Source of the DNA: SIG299 sp045531955 | GTDB taxonomy: Bacteria; Bacillota; Clostridia; Lachnospirales; Lachnospiraceae | DNA length: 64,000 bases | Direction of reading: 5' to 3' | Assembly (NCBI GenBank): GCA_045531955.1 | Contig: JAZSFC010000031.1 | Span: 84,432-148,431 of the forward strand | Shown here: positions 27,117-35,277 of the stretch, in pieces | How the letters are laid out: every line of letters begins with the position of its first letter | Numbering within the stretch: the stretch's first letter is position 1 | Program-made: the position numbers and the translations under genes | The notes under the pieces: model-generated | Databases searched by the model: none | Told to the model about the DNA's origin: nothing | The model's input: only the letters and a program-made list of their open reading frames with translations

Positions 27117-27719
27117 CTATTTCATTTTCATTATTTTAATTTTATGCGCCGGAACGTCAAATAGTACCTGTACCGCATTCAGAATATCTAAATCAACGCT
27201 TCCGGTTCCGCTGCCCTCTGCAAGTACCACCACTCCGGTAACTTCCGGATAGGTCTCACTTAATATATATGGGACACTCTCCCCTGCTATGTCATAAAAA
27301 ACTGTAGTTCCTTCTTTTTTTTCGCTTACAGAATGTCTGTTACCACCCGCACTGTCTATTTCCGTTACTTGTTCCGTTTCCCTGCTTCCGTCCTGTAATA
27401 CATTTTTTTGTCCCGAATTGCTTACTGTAATCATTACTTTTACTTTACCTACATGCTTCACACAGGACAACAACTCCGTCAAACGGGCTTCCATCTGTTC
27501 CGTATATGTTTCCGGCTCTTTATTTTCTGATTCTCCATACCATGCTTCTGCGCCGGACTCTGTGTTTGTATTTCCCGGAGGAGTTTTCTTTTCCGCCTTG
27601 CCCGTGGGGAACACTATCACCAGACAACAAACCCCCGCCAGAAGAAGCATTGCCCATTGTTTCACACCCAATGATAACAGTTTTTCTTTGACTCTTGTCA
27701 CTATTTCCTGTAAATTCAT
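27117..27719 (-). CDS. spoIIIAG: Stage III sporulation protein AG
   Basis: The 200-residue protein has one membrane segment (~22-38, QWAMLLLAGVCCLVIVF) and a C-terminal domain with TGVVVLAEGSGTGSVDLDILNAVQVLFDV, the ring-building motif region of SpoIIIAG. Together with AH it builds the channel across the forespore membranes. An N-rich/acidic linker separates the two parts. Confidence 0.93.
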   Translation of the reverse strand: MNLQEIVTRVKEKLLSLGVKQWAMLLLAGVCCLVIVFPTGKAEKKTPPGNTNTESGAEAWYGESENKEPETYTEQMEARLTELLSCVKHVGKVKVMITVSNSGQKNVLQDGSRETEQVTEIDSAGGNRHSVSEKKEGTTVFYDIAGESVPYILSETYPEVTGVVVLAEGSGTGSVDLDILNAVQVLFDVPAHKIKIMKMK

Positions 27720-27720
27720 C

Positions 27721-28293
27721 TCATTCAGCCTCCTGTATTATCACTTCTATGCTACTTTCCTCTATCTGATAAAAATCCGCTAACATTTCCCTGATATATA
27801 ATTCCAGTGGCGTGGCAAATTTTTCTGTTGGAGTTTCTCCTATCCGCACCGGAACGACAGTAGGAATTACTATTCCCGGTCTTTCCGTTCCATCCAGATA
27901 AACTGCCCATACTCTCATATTTTTTATGGAACCGTCGTCAGAAACAGCCAGTTCCGTACTGATTAGTTTTAGACCGTTTTTCTCCAACAGTTTCCCGATT
28001 TGCTCCGAAATGCTGTCTTTATACACAGTTAATACAGCATTCTCCGCATATTCTTCCCCAAAATAGACATCTTCCAAAACCCGGTCTGTTCCAAGGGCAT
28101 AGTCAAAGGAACTAAACTTCGTCAAAAACCTGCTCCATATTTCATCCGACGACACCAACGGTCTTATAAATTGTAACAGCAGAATAACCCCTGAGACCCA
28201 TCTCGCAAACTTATAATACCTGGTATCTGCTATCAGCTCCAATACAATACCGGATAACACCATAAACATGGCAATACTGCATATCCACTGCAT
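27721..28293 (-). CDS. spoIIIAF: Stage III sporulation protein AF
   Basis: This 190-residue protein begins with two close hydrophobic segments (~4-22 and ~31-48) and a soluble domain ending in LADFYQIEESSIEVIIQEAE. Position and length identify it as SpoIIIAF, part of the A-to-Q channel. Confidence 0.88.
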   Translation of the reverse strand: MQWICSIAMFMVLSGIVLELIADTRYYKFARWVSGVILLLQFIRPLVSSDEIWSRFLTKFSSFDYALGTDRVLEDVYFGEEYAENAVLTVYKDSISEQIGKLLEKNGLKLISTELAVSDDGSIKNMRVWAVYLDGTERPGIVIPTVVPVRIGETPTEKFATPLELYIREMLADFYQIEESSIEVIIQEAE

Positions 28294-28306
28294 CTTTTTT
28301 CCTCCT

Positions 28307-29347
28307 TCACACCGTAATTCTTGTCATTACCACTAAAAGCAGGATAAAAAGCAGTACACCCAGCACCAGCGTTTCTAACAGCAGCTTCTGTGCAATTCCC
28401 ACATGATGCAAAAACTGTTCCGTTATGTCCTGTGCCACCGGTTCCGACACTGCAGCCAGCACACGGTACATCAAATACTGTAAAGCCAGCTTCACAATCG
28501 GAATTGCCATAATTAGTACAAGAAACACAATTCCCACCAGACCAATGGAATTTTTCAGTACCAGCCCAGCCCCCATTACCGTTTCCCATGCACCTCCAAT
28601 CAGGTCTCCCACCCCGGGAATGGCGGACGCTGTCTTCACTACCGCGGTACGCTTCAAACCGTCAATGGCAGGAGCAAGAATTCCCTGTACCGCACTCAAA
28701 GCTATCGCTATTCCGATCATTGTTTTCCGTATCCAGCCAAACAAACTGACAATCAGCTCCAGCATCCTTCTAAAAATCGGGCGTTTTTGCATACAGGAGG
28801 CAAATGCCAACAGTAAATACGCCCGGGCAAGCGGAATCAGGCAATACCCCGCCAGCAATTCGAAAAAACCGAGTAGGAATGCCGTTCCCTGATAATATCC
28901 CGCCGCCGTAACCGAGCCGGTAACCACAGCAATACTGATACAATACATCGGTAACAACACACCGGCAAAACCGCTTAGGTTTGCCATTCCCTCTGTTGTA
29001 GTGTTCAAAGAAACCATAAAACCGGAAACCGTATGTACCGCCATCAGAAAATACACACAAAGAAATCCTACATGGGCTGTCCCTTCTCTGGAAAACGCTT
29101 TGGAAAGATTAGAAAACAAGGCAGAAAACAAAATAAGCAATAACAGCTTTACTCCATGCTCCAACGGGAAGGACACGGCAGAAAAAAGCCAGACCCCCAT
29201 TTCTTTACAAAATTCCCAAATTCCTTCTGTTTCTCCGTTTACAAACCGTTCAACCAATTCTTCAAAAGTAAACGGAAGCTCTTTAGGCAGCAGTTCTTCC
29301 ACTGTTTCCTGCAGTTTAGAATAATCCGTTTTCAGTTCCTCGGTCAT
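28307..29347 (-). CDS. spoIIIAE: Stage III sporulation protein AE
   Basis: This polytopic membrane protein of 346 residues has about eight hydrophobic stretches, starting near residue 50, and motifs typical of SpoIIIAE (SAIPGVGDLIGGAWETVMGAGLVLKN). Bacillus SpoIIIAE is longer (about 400 residues) with an N-terminal signal sequence; here the N-terminus is a short soluble helix pair (MTEELKTDYSKLQETVEELLP) and no signal peptide is visible. The start overlaps the spoIIIAD stop (29347/29344). Confidence 0.93.
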   Translation of the reverse strand: MTEELKTDYSKLQETVEELLPKELPFTFEELVERFVNGETEGIWEFCKEMGVWLFSAVSFPLEHGVKLLLLILFSALFSNLSKAFSREGTAHVGFLCVYFLMAVHTVSGFMVSLNTTTEGMANLSGFAGVLLPMYCISIAVVTGSVTAAGYYQGTAFLLGFFELLAGYCLIPLARAYLLLAFASCMQKRPIFRRMLELIVSLFGWIRKTMIGIAIALSAVQGILAPAIDGLKRTAVVKTASAIPGVGDLIGGAWETVMGAGLVLKNSIGLVGIVFLVLIMAIPIVKLALQYLMYRVLAAVSEPVAQDITEQFLHHVGIAQKLLLETLVLGVLLFILLLVVMTRITV

Positions 29348-29721
29348 ACCAGTGCCACCATTAAATCAAACAACGCCAGAACAATCGGCATTCCAATCGT
29401 TAAAATGCTTAGCTTACCAACCAGCTCTATCTGTCCGGCTACCGCAGAATATCCGGCATCCCTGCATAATGATGCTGAAAACTCCGAAAGATAGGTTACT
29501 CCTATCATTTTAAGCAATAAGGCCATATATTCCATATCAACAGATATCAGTTTTTCTAACCGGGTCAGGCTGCCTGTTATCCCGTCCAACAACTGAACGG
29601 CAATCCAGGCAATTAAAATACTTCCCGTAAAAGAAACAAATGTAGAAAACTCCGCTTTTCCCTGCCGCATGGCCATGGCAATCAGAACCGTCAGTATTCC
29701 CAGTAATGCTGTCTTCAACAT
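29344..29721 (-). CDS. spoIIIAD: Stage III sporulation protein AD
   Basis: The 125-residue membrane protein with four hydrophobic segments matches SpoIIIAD in size and place; its sequence (LDGITGSLTRLEKL, LLKMIGVTYLSEFSASLCRDAG) is typical. Confidence 0.93.
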   Translation of the reverse strand: MLKTALLGILTVLIAMAMRQGKAEFSTFVSFTGSILIAWIAVQLLDGITGSLTRLEKLISVDMEYMALLLKMIGVTYLSEFSASLCRDAGYSAVAGQIELVGKLSILTIGMPIVLALFDLMVALV

Positions 29722-29739
29722 AATGAATTCTCCTTATTC

Positions 29740-29940
29740 CTACAACTGGAATAATTCCTGTATGGTGGAAAACAATTCTGCCACATAAGGAACAATCCAG
29801 AACAACACCAGAATCAATCCTGCAAGACTTGTTAAATATGCCTGATCCTCCCTGCCGGAATGTTTTAATACCTGATTTAGCACAGAAACAAGAATTCCTA
29901 CTGCTGCAATTTTAAAAATCATCTGTATGGTCATTCCCAT
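29740..29940 (-). CDS. spoIIIAC: Stage III sporulation protein AC
   Basis: This 66-residue, two-helix membrane protein (IQMIFKIAAVGILVSVLNQVL and AYLTSLAGLILVLFWIV) sits between AB and AD as in all spoIIIA operons. Confidence 0.92.
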   Translation of the reverse strand: MGMTIQMIFKIAAVGILVSVLNQVLKHSGREDQAYLTSLAGLILVLFWIVPYVAELFSTIQELFQL

Positions 29941-29946
29941 TCCCTC

Positions 29947-30468
29947 CTAAAGCACCAGTATCAATAAAAAAATACCGCCGAGCATCCCTAAGGTTCTGCA
30001 AAGATATGCCTTGTCCGCTCCGTTTTCTCTTAGCTTCACAATATCTTCTTCCAAACGGTTCAGATAAAAATCCAACGCCTCCCGTCTGGTCTTCTTATCC
30101 GACTCCGTAAAATACAGACCCAGTTCCGCAAACTCTTCTGCCTGTGTTTTGGACAACGGACTATTCTTAAATACAGGCTCTGCCACTCTGTACCACAACT
30201 CCTGCAGTGTATACCCTTCCTTTTTCCTCATTTCTTCCGAAAGCACCTGAAAAAAAGCAGAAAGATAACCGCCATGCCGGTTACTGATTCGTTCCATGGC
30301 ATCCGGCAACGGCATCTGACGATATTCCAGCTCTCCCAGCAAAAGAAACAACGTAGTTTTCATATCCTTCAGCCACTTCTCCTGTTCCTTTACCCGGAGT
30401 GCAAGAAGACTACCTATGGCATAGGCCGATATCAGCACCATTACTGCTCCTATCAGCTTTATCATCAC
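29947..30468 (-). CDS. spoIIIAB: Stage III sporulation protein AB
   Basis: The 173-residue protein has hydrophobic segments at both ends and a soluble, helical middle resembling type II secretion GspF-like scaffolds (LGELEYRQMPLPDAMERIS). It overlaps spoIIIAA by 4 nt (30465-30468). Confidence 0.92.
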   Translation of the reverse strand: MMIKLIGAVMVLISAYAIGSLLALRVKEQEKWLKDMKTTLFLLLGELEYRQMPLPDAMERISNRHGGYLSAFFQVLSEEMRKKEGYTLQELWYRVAEPVFKNSPLSKTQAEEFAELGLYFTESDKKTRREALDFYLNRLEEDIVKLRENGADKAYLCRTLGMLGGIFLLILVL

Positions 30469-31439
30469 AACCGCACCTCCTGTCCATCCCTGTCACAAAC
30501 CGCTTCAATTACCCCCGGATTTCCTCCTTGTTTTAAAAACACATAGCGTTCAAACATTCCTCCCGGAATCCCTCTCTTCTTTTCTGCTCCGTCCGGACCA
30601 AGCCAAAGACTTTTTCCTTCTCCGTGAGCGGTTGCTAAAATAGTGCACCCACAATGGATGGATTGCCGGATGCTTTCCATATCCCTCTCTCCTCCCAGTT
30701 CATCTACCGCAATCACTTCCGGTGACATGGAACGCAATAATAGCTCAATCCCCAATGTTTTTGGACATCCGTCCAACACATCCGTACGCTTTCCAAGGTC
30801 GTTCTGCGGCACTCCGTGATAACAGGCTGCCAGTTCCGAACGTTCATCCACCACTCCAACCTTTCTGCCGTAAAACCTCTCTATTGCACCATCCTGTTTT
30901 TTCCACGCCACACCATCGGAAATCTGTCGGATCATATCCCGCAGCAACGTAGTTTTCCCGCATCCCGGCGGAGAAACAATCAATGTATGGCACAGTCTGT
31001 CCCCCTCAAACAAATACGGCAGCAATTCTTTGGAGCAGTCTTTATTTTCACGTGCCAGACGGATATTTAAAAATGATATATTCCGGATGGTCATTATTCT
31101 TCCTTCCGACCATACTACCTTGCCGCAAATTCCAACCCTATGACCGCCCTGTATCGTTAAAAAACCCTGTTTTAACTCCTCTTCGTGGGCATACACGGAA
31201 AAATTACTGATATATTCCATCATTTCCCGAATTTCATTCACTGATATTACATACCCGTTTTCCTCTTCCCTGCAAATACCACCGTTTTTATGTATGAAAA
31301 ACTCCTCCCGCCCGCGCAGAAATATTACAGGTCCGTTGCACCTGAACCGAAGCTCCGTATATCCTTCTGCAAGCAAGTCTGTTCCATTCAGTCTTTCACG
31401 GATTCTTACCGGAAAAATCTTAGTTAACTCTGATGCCAT
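30465..31439 (-). CDS. spoIIIAA: Stage III sporulation protein AA (secretion-type ATPase)
   Basis: SpoIIIAA is the cytoplasmic ATPase of the mother cell-to-forespore channel. The 324 residues carry the Walker A VSPPGCGKTTLLRDMIRQ and Walker B VIAVDELGG motifs. AAAGGAGG lies before the ATG at 31439. It starts the eight-gene spoIIIA operon. Confidence 0.94.
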   Translation of the reverse strand: MASELTKIFPVRIRERLNGTDLLAEGYTELRFRCNGPVIFLRGREEFFIHKNGGICREEENGYVISVNEIREMMEYISNFSVYAHEEELKQGFLTIQGGHRVGICGKVVWSEGRIMTIRNISFLNIRLARENKDCSKELLPYLFEGDRLCHTLIVSPPGCGKTTLLRDMIRQISDGVAWKKQDGAIERFYGRKVGVVDERSELAACYHGVPQNDLGKRTDVLDGCPKTLGIELLLRSMSPEVIAVDELGGERDMESIRQSIHCGCTILATAHGEGKSLWLGPDGAEKKRGIPGGMFERYVFLKQGGNPGVIEAVCDRDGQEVRL

Positions 31440-31478
31440 TGTTACCTCCTTTTACTTCTGCTTGTTCGTTCTTGTCCT

Positions 31479-31507
31479 ATCTTATGCCGTACCAGGAAAA
31501 AACATAA
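31479..31507 (-). promoter_or_regulatory. Possible sigma-E promoter for the spoIIIA operon
   Basis: CATAAGAT (complement of 31479-31486) resembles the sigma-E -10 CATACANT in 6 of 8 positions, and TTATGTT (complement of 31501-31507) lies 14 bp upstream, close to the sigma-E -35. spoIIIA is sigma-E dependent in Bacillus. Confidence 0.4.
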
Positions 31508-31537
31508 CTTAAATTTTATCCTGCCGTATAAAATTTT

Positions 31538-31576
31538 TGCAAAACAAAAGACAGCCCGGAAACTGACGGACTGCCT
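31538..31576 (-). terminator. Terminator after the Asn-rich peptide gene
   Basis: AGACAGCCCG (31549-31558) and CGGACTGCCT (31567-31576) form a 10-bp stem with two G-U pairs in the minus RNA, an 8-nt loop and a TTTTGTTTTG tail. Confidence 0.75.
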
Positions 31577-31594
31577 TTCTCTATTGCTCTCAGA

Positions 31595-31708
31595 TTATCT
31601 GTTCTGGTTGTTATTGTTATTCTTCTGATTGTTGTTTTTCTTGTTGTTCTGATTATTCTTCTGGTTATTATTGCTGTTCTGATTGTTATTATTCTGATTA
31701 TTGTTCAT
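31595..31708 (-). CDS. 37-residue Asn/Gln-rich peptide
   Basis: An AAGGAGGTGA site 7 nt before the ATG at 31708 and a TAA at 31595 frame a 37-codon gene with its own terminator. The product is almost only Asn and Gln with six Lys/Arg and one Ser (MNNNQNNNNQNSNNNQ..., ending QNR). It has no hydrophobic residue after Met1 and must be disordered. The near-perfect Shine-Dalgarno and terminator argue that it is real. It lies just upstream of the spoIIIA operon, transcribed in the same direction; a spore or sporulation role is a guess. Confidence 0.72.
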   Translation of the reverse strand: MNNNQNNNNQNSNNNQKNNQNNKKNNNQKNNNNNQNR

Positions 31709-31732
31709 GACATTCACCTCCTTATCAACACA

Positions 31733-31766
31733 AGTATAGTTTGTCTGAAATCAGAGAAACTATACT
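31733..31766. promoter_or_regulatory. 34-bp palindrome between divergent genes
   Basis: AGTATAGTTT (31733-31742) and AAACTATACT (31757-31766) are exact inverted copies, and inside them TCTGA / TCAGA (31744-31748 / 31751-31755) also pair. Only the G-G opposite positions and the central AA break the symmetry. Each arm carries a TATACT, so it could hold two symmetric -10 elements or a dyad operator for the peptide and the amidohydrolase. Confidence 0.65.
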
Positions 31767-31801
31767 GCGAAATCATTTTTATTTTTAAGGAGATTATTGC
31801 C

Positions 31802-32950
31802 ATGCTTTTGATTCGACAAGGTACACTTTACACTATGGAAAGCGAAGGTCCTATATCCGCGGACTTGCTGATTCATAACGGAAAAATCGAAAAAATAGCA
31901 CCAGATATTCCAATAACCGATGGAATGCATGTTTTGGACGCAACCGGACTACTGGTTTTTCCGGGTTTTATTGATGCCCACAGCCACATCGGAATTTCTG
32001 AAGAAAAAATCACGGGAATCGGAGATGAATGCAATGAAAATACTACTCCGGCCACACCCTACCTCAGAGCCATAGACTCCATCCATCCCATGGACAGTGC
32101 TTTTCATAACGCACTCGCTTCCGGAATTACCGGCGTCATGGCAGGTCCCGGAAGCTCCAATCCGGTGGGTGGGCAATTTGCCTTCATCAAAACCTATGGG
32201 CGCTGCATGGATGACATGATTGTGCTTGCTCCTGCTGCTATGAAAATTTCCTTTGGCGAAAATCCCATAACAACCTACGGAATGAATGGTAATGCTCCTT
32301 CCACCCGTATGGGTATCGCCGCCATCATCCGGGAAGAGCTATTTAATGCAAAACAATATTTAGATACTACCCCCGCGGATTCCGGTGAAAAAAACTTCCG
32401 GCTGGAATGCTACCGGGAACTGTTTGCCAAAAAGATTCCCTTAAAAGCCCATGTTCATCGCACCGACGACATTTTCACCGCGATACGTATTGCTAAAGAG
32501 TTTAACCTGGACCTTACCTTAGACCATTGCACCGAGGGTCACCTGATTGCCGGGGAACTTGCTAACTATGGTTATCCTGCTATTGTAGGACCTTCCATGT
32601 CTGCCCGCAGCAAAAAGGAAGTATGCGAATCCGATTTTAAAACCCCCGGAATCCTGAAAAACGCTGGATTAACCGTAGCTCTGACTACAGACCATCCGGT
32701 GTGCCGTCTTCAGTATCTTCCTCTTTGTGCTGCTCTTGCTGTCAAAGAAGGCATGAGCGAATACGAAGCCCTGCGGGCTATTACCATTGATGCCGCCCGT
32801 ATCTGCCGTGTAGACCATCGTCTCGGAAGCCTCGCCGCCGGTAAAGATGCAGACTTATGTTTGTGGGACGGAAATCCGTTGGAATTAACTTCTTCCGTAA
32901 TCAAAACCCTGATTAATGGCGATATTGTTTGGGAAAAGGAAAAGGGGTGA
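31802..32950 (+). CDS. Amidohydrolase-superfamily metal-dependent hydrolase
   Basis: The 382-residue protein has an N-terminal small beta-domain and a TIM-barrel with metal-binding residues DAHSHIG, KAHVHR, DHCTEGH and a catalytic Asp in TTDHPVC; the C-terminus returns to the beta-domain (LGSLAAGKDADLCLWDGNP). It looks like imidazolonepropionase or isoaspartyl-dipeptidase-like members; the substrate cannot be told. AAGGAG precedes the ATG. No neighbour is related in function. Confidence 0.85.
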   Translation: MLLIRQGTLYTMESEGPISADLLIHNGKIEKIAPDIPITDGMHVLDATGLLVFPGFIDAHSHIGISEEKITGIGDECNENTTPATPYLRAIDSIHPMDSAFHNALASGITGVMAGPGSSNPVGGQFAFIKTYGRCMDDMIVLAPAAMKISFGENPITTYGMNGNAPSTRMGIAAIIREELFNAKQYLDTTPADSGEKNFRLECYRELFAKKIPLKAHVHRTDDIFTAIRIAKEFNLDLTLDHCTEGHLIAGELANYGYPAIVGPSMSARSKKEVCESDFKTPGILKNAGLTVALTTDHPVCRLQYLPLCAALAVKEGMSEYEALRAITIDAARICRVDHRLGSLAAGKDADLCLWDGNPLELTSSVIKTLINGDIVWEKEKG

Positions 32951-32961
32951 GCACTCACCCC
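32944..32961. terminator. Short hairpin at the amidohydrolase stop
   Basis: GGGGTGAG (32944-32951) and CTCACCCC (32954-32961) are inverted copies that include the stop codon. No T-tract follows, so it may only stabilise the 3' end at the convergent junction. Confidence 0.4.
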
Positions 32962-32985
32962 CTGTACATACGATATACTGTAATT

Positions 32986-33600
32986 CTATGCTTCTCTCAA
33001 AAGCTCTTCCAATTCCTTTTTTGCCTGCTCGTATCCCTCAACCACAATACCGTGAAATCCCAGTAGCTGTGCCGCCTCAATATTTTCTGCCTTATCATCC
33101 AAAAAAATACTCTCTTCTGCTTTCAAACCATATTTTGAAAGCAGTGCCCGATAAATTTCCGGTTCCGGCTTAACCACCTGTACCTCATAGGAAATCACCG
33201 CACCATCCACCGACGGAAGGAAACTAAGCTTACCATGGGCTTTTGCAGCCTCAAAGGATGTTCTACCGTAATTGGACAACAGGTACACCTGATATCCCCG
33301 CTCCTTCAGCTCTTTTATCCAACTGTAGGAATGCGGATATTCCTCCACTAAAAGCTCGGTTTTACTAAACAGCAACCGGATTTCCTGCTCATATTCCGGT
33401 GCCCGTTCGATACACTTTGTAATAATCTCTTCATCTGCCATAAGACTGCGGTCAAATTCATTCCACATAGTCGGATGTAACACCGTAGCCGCCGCAATCC
33501 GTTCAAAAGCTTCTCCTTCAAAGCCCAAGTCACGGAACAGAGCCGGCCAACGGAAGCTGGCAAGCACGTTGCCAATGTCAAACACAATATTACGAATCAT
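32986..33600 (-). CDS. HAD-family phosphatase (YihX-like)
   Basis: The 204 residues have HAD motif I FDIGNVL (the second catalytic Asp replaced by Asn, as in the YihX/haloacid-type subgroup), motif II YLLSNYG, and motif III/IV KPEPEIYR ... FLDDKAENI. Likely a small sugar-phosphate phosphatase, substrate unknown. It overlaps the upstream membrane-protein gene by 11 nt. Confidence 0.85.
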   Translation of the reverse strand: MIRNIVFDIGNVLASFRWPALFRDLGFEGEAFERIAAATVLHPTMWNEFDRSLMADEEIITKCIERAPEYEQEIRLLFSKTELLVEEYPHSYSWIKELKERGYQVYLLSNYGRTSFEAAKAHGKLSFLPSVDGAVISYEVQVVKPEPEIYRALLSKYGLKAEESIFLDDKAENIEAAQLLGFHGIVVEGYEQAKKELEELLREA

Positions 33601-34756
33601 AGTTGTTGTCCTCTTCTGACACCGCCGCAGTTACGTCTACATTTGCCATCTTGGCAACTTCAGATTTTTCTTCTTTCTTCCGTTTAGACACTCCGGCTGC
33701 ACTGTAACAGCCTGCCACCAGCATGAACACATAGCCCATGACCATATTGTAAATCATATTGCCCCAGTTGTCTGTATTGGTAAGGTACTCCGAATATCCC
33801 ATGAACGCACGTCCCAGCGGAATATACTCCGATACAACCTTGTTCAGTTCCTGATAGAAGGTCCATACTCCCGCCAGATAGGTTGCCGGGAATATCACAA
33901 GCAGACTGAAAATAATGCTGACTGCCGTTCCAAAGCCGCTTTCCTCTTTTGCAAAAAGTTTATATCCGGTGGTAGCAAAAAGAACAATCAGTATGCCAAT
34001 CCAGCCGCTGATAAATCCAAGTGCTCCCACTACCGCCCAAAGGACACCACCAAGCAATGCTCCCAGTAACGCACCAAGTACACCTCTGCCCTTATAGGTC
34101 TTGTGCACCTCCAGGTAATTATCCTTTCCGGCAACGGCTGCTTCCATAAGAGACTTGTAGCTGATAGCTACGCCGATAATGATACATATCACCATACCGA
34201 GCAGACAGTATATTCCTGCATTGAACGTATTGAAGCCACCACTACTTTGTCCTACTGTCAAATAAAATCCACCGAAAAAATTGGTAAAATTCTCTTCGGT
34301 AACAATTTTCTCACCGAACAAAATATTGATATTTTCAATGACGTACTGTTTCAGCTCTTCATCAAACGGCACACTGTAACCGGTCACTTGGATTTCTTCC
34401 GGAGCGCCCTCTTCCTCATCTGAATAAAGCCAGTCGATATAAGGCTGGTATGTCTCCTTTTCGCTGTCATATAAGCAAATTACGGCAGGATTCCATTCGC
34501 TGTCAAACGTAACATAATACTGCATGCTCTCTACCGCTTCCAGATAAGCCACAGACTCAGACATATACTGCATGGTCAAATAAACCGGTTCGTCCTGCTC
34601 GGTTGCATAATATACGTCAATTGGCTCTACCTGCGTCTCTTCCTTTTTCAGCACACCGCCAAAAAATATAAAGAATACTGCAGTTGCCATAAGTACTGCT
34701 GCCAGTGTAAAAAACACAATAGACAGCGGTTTGATTTTTCTCGTTGGTTCTTCCAT
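33590..34756 (-). CDS. Multi-pass membrane protein of unknown function
   Basis: The 388-residue protein has one N-terminal membrane helix (~13-33), an acidic extracytoplasmic domain of ~150 residues (rich in Tyr and Glu), four or five more hydrophobic segments between ~185 and 350, with a Gly/Ala-rich pair (GVLGALLGALLGGVLWAVVG), and a charged cytoplasmic tail. I do not recognise the family. GGGGG lies before the start and a TATACT box (complement of 34788-34793) with upstream TGT fits an extended -10. Confidence 0.7.
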   Translation of the reverse strand: MEEPTRKIKPLSIVFFTLAAVLMATAVFFIFFGGVLKKEETQVEPIDVYYATEQDEPVYLTMQYMSESVAYLEAVESMQYYVTFDSEWNPAVICLYDSEKETYQPYIDWLYSDEEEGAPEEIQVTGYSVPFDEELKQYVIENINILFGEKIVTEENFTNFFGGFYLTVGQSSGGFNTFNAGIYCLLGMVICIIIGVAISYKSLMEAAVAGKDNYLEVHKTYKGRGVLGALLGALLGGVLWAVVGALGFISGWIGILIVLFATTGYKLFAKEESGFGTAVSIIFSLLVIFPATYLAGVWTFYQELNKVVSEYIPLGRAFMGYSEYLTNTDNWGNMIYNMVMGYVFMLVAGCYSAAGVSKRKKEEKSEVAKMANVDVTAAVSEEDNNYDS

Positions 34757-34827
34757 CGTTTTATCCCCCTTTTCTTATTATGCGAGAAGTATAACATGTT
34801 TCCATTTAATAATCCACTGAAACTTCT

Positions 34828-35277
34828 TTATATTTTCATCCAAATATCTCCTACATACACTGCAAGCAACGTTCCCACTGCAATAGCCGGTGCAAAAGGA
34901 ATTTCGGTAAAGCCTTTCTCTTTTTTCCGTAATTTTGCAACCCAAAAAGGTAATCCTATCAAAGCTCCTGCCAGTAAAGTATATACAAAGCAAGAAAAAA
35001 CCGATTTCACACCTATATATGCCCCTACTGCACAAAACAACTTGGAATCCCCTGCCCGGAACACCTTTAAAAGCCAACAGAAGATACCAATGCATAATGC
35101 AAAAGCAGCCCCCGAAAAAGCTTCCGCCACTGTTATATCAGTGCGGAAAACCGAAAGAAGCAATCCGCACAGCAAGCTTGCAACATTCCTGCTGTTTGAA
35201 AGCTTTCGCTCCTTAATGTCCTGTGCAACCGATAAACCTAAAAACAAAATCAGCACAATATGGCTAATAAAATACAT
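34828..35277 (-). CDS. Prepilin-peptidase-type (A24) membrane protease, catalytic domain only
   Basis: The 149 residues contain the two aspartates of the A24 family, in AQDIKER (~19-20) and RAGDSKLF (GxGD-like, ~74-75), and about five hydrophobic helices. The N-terminal methyltransferase domain of PilD-type enzymes is missing, as in TadV/archaeal FlaK-type peptidases. No pilin or secretion ATPase gene is nearby. The start overlaps the histidine-kinase stop (TAATG at 35279-35275), so the two proteins are co-translated. Confidence 0.85.
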   Translation of the reverse strand: MYFISHIVLILFLGLSVAQDIKERKLSNSRNVASLLCGLLLSVFRTDITVAEAFSGAAFALCIGIFCWLLKVFRAGDSKLFCAVGAYIGVKSVFSCFVYTLLAGALIGLPFWVAKLRKKEKGFTEIPFAPAIAVGTLLAVYVGDIWMKI

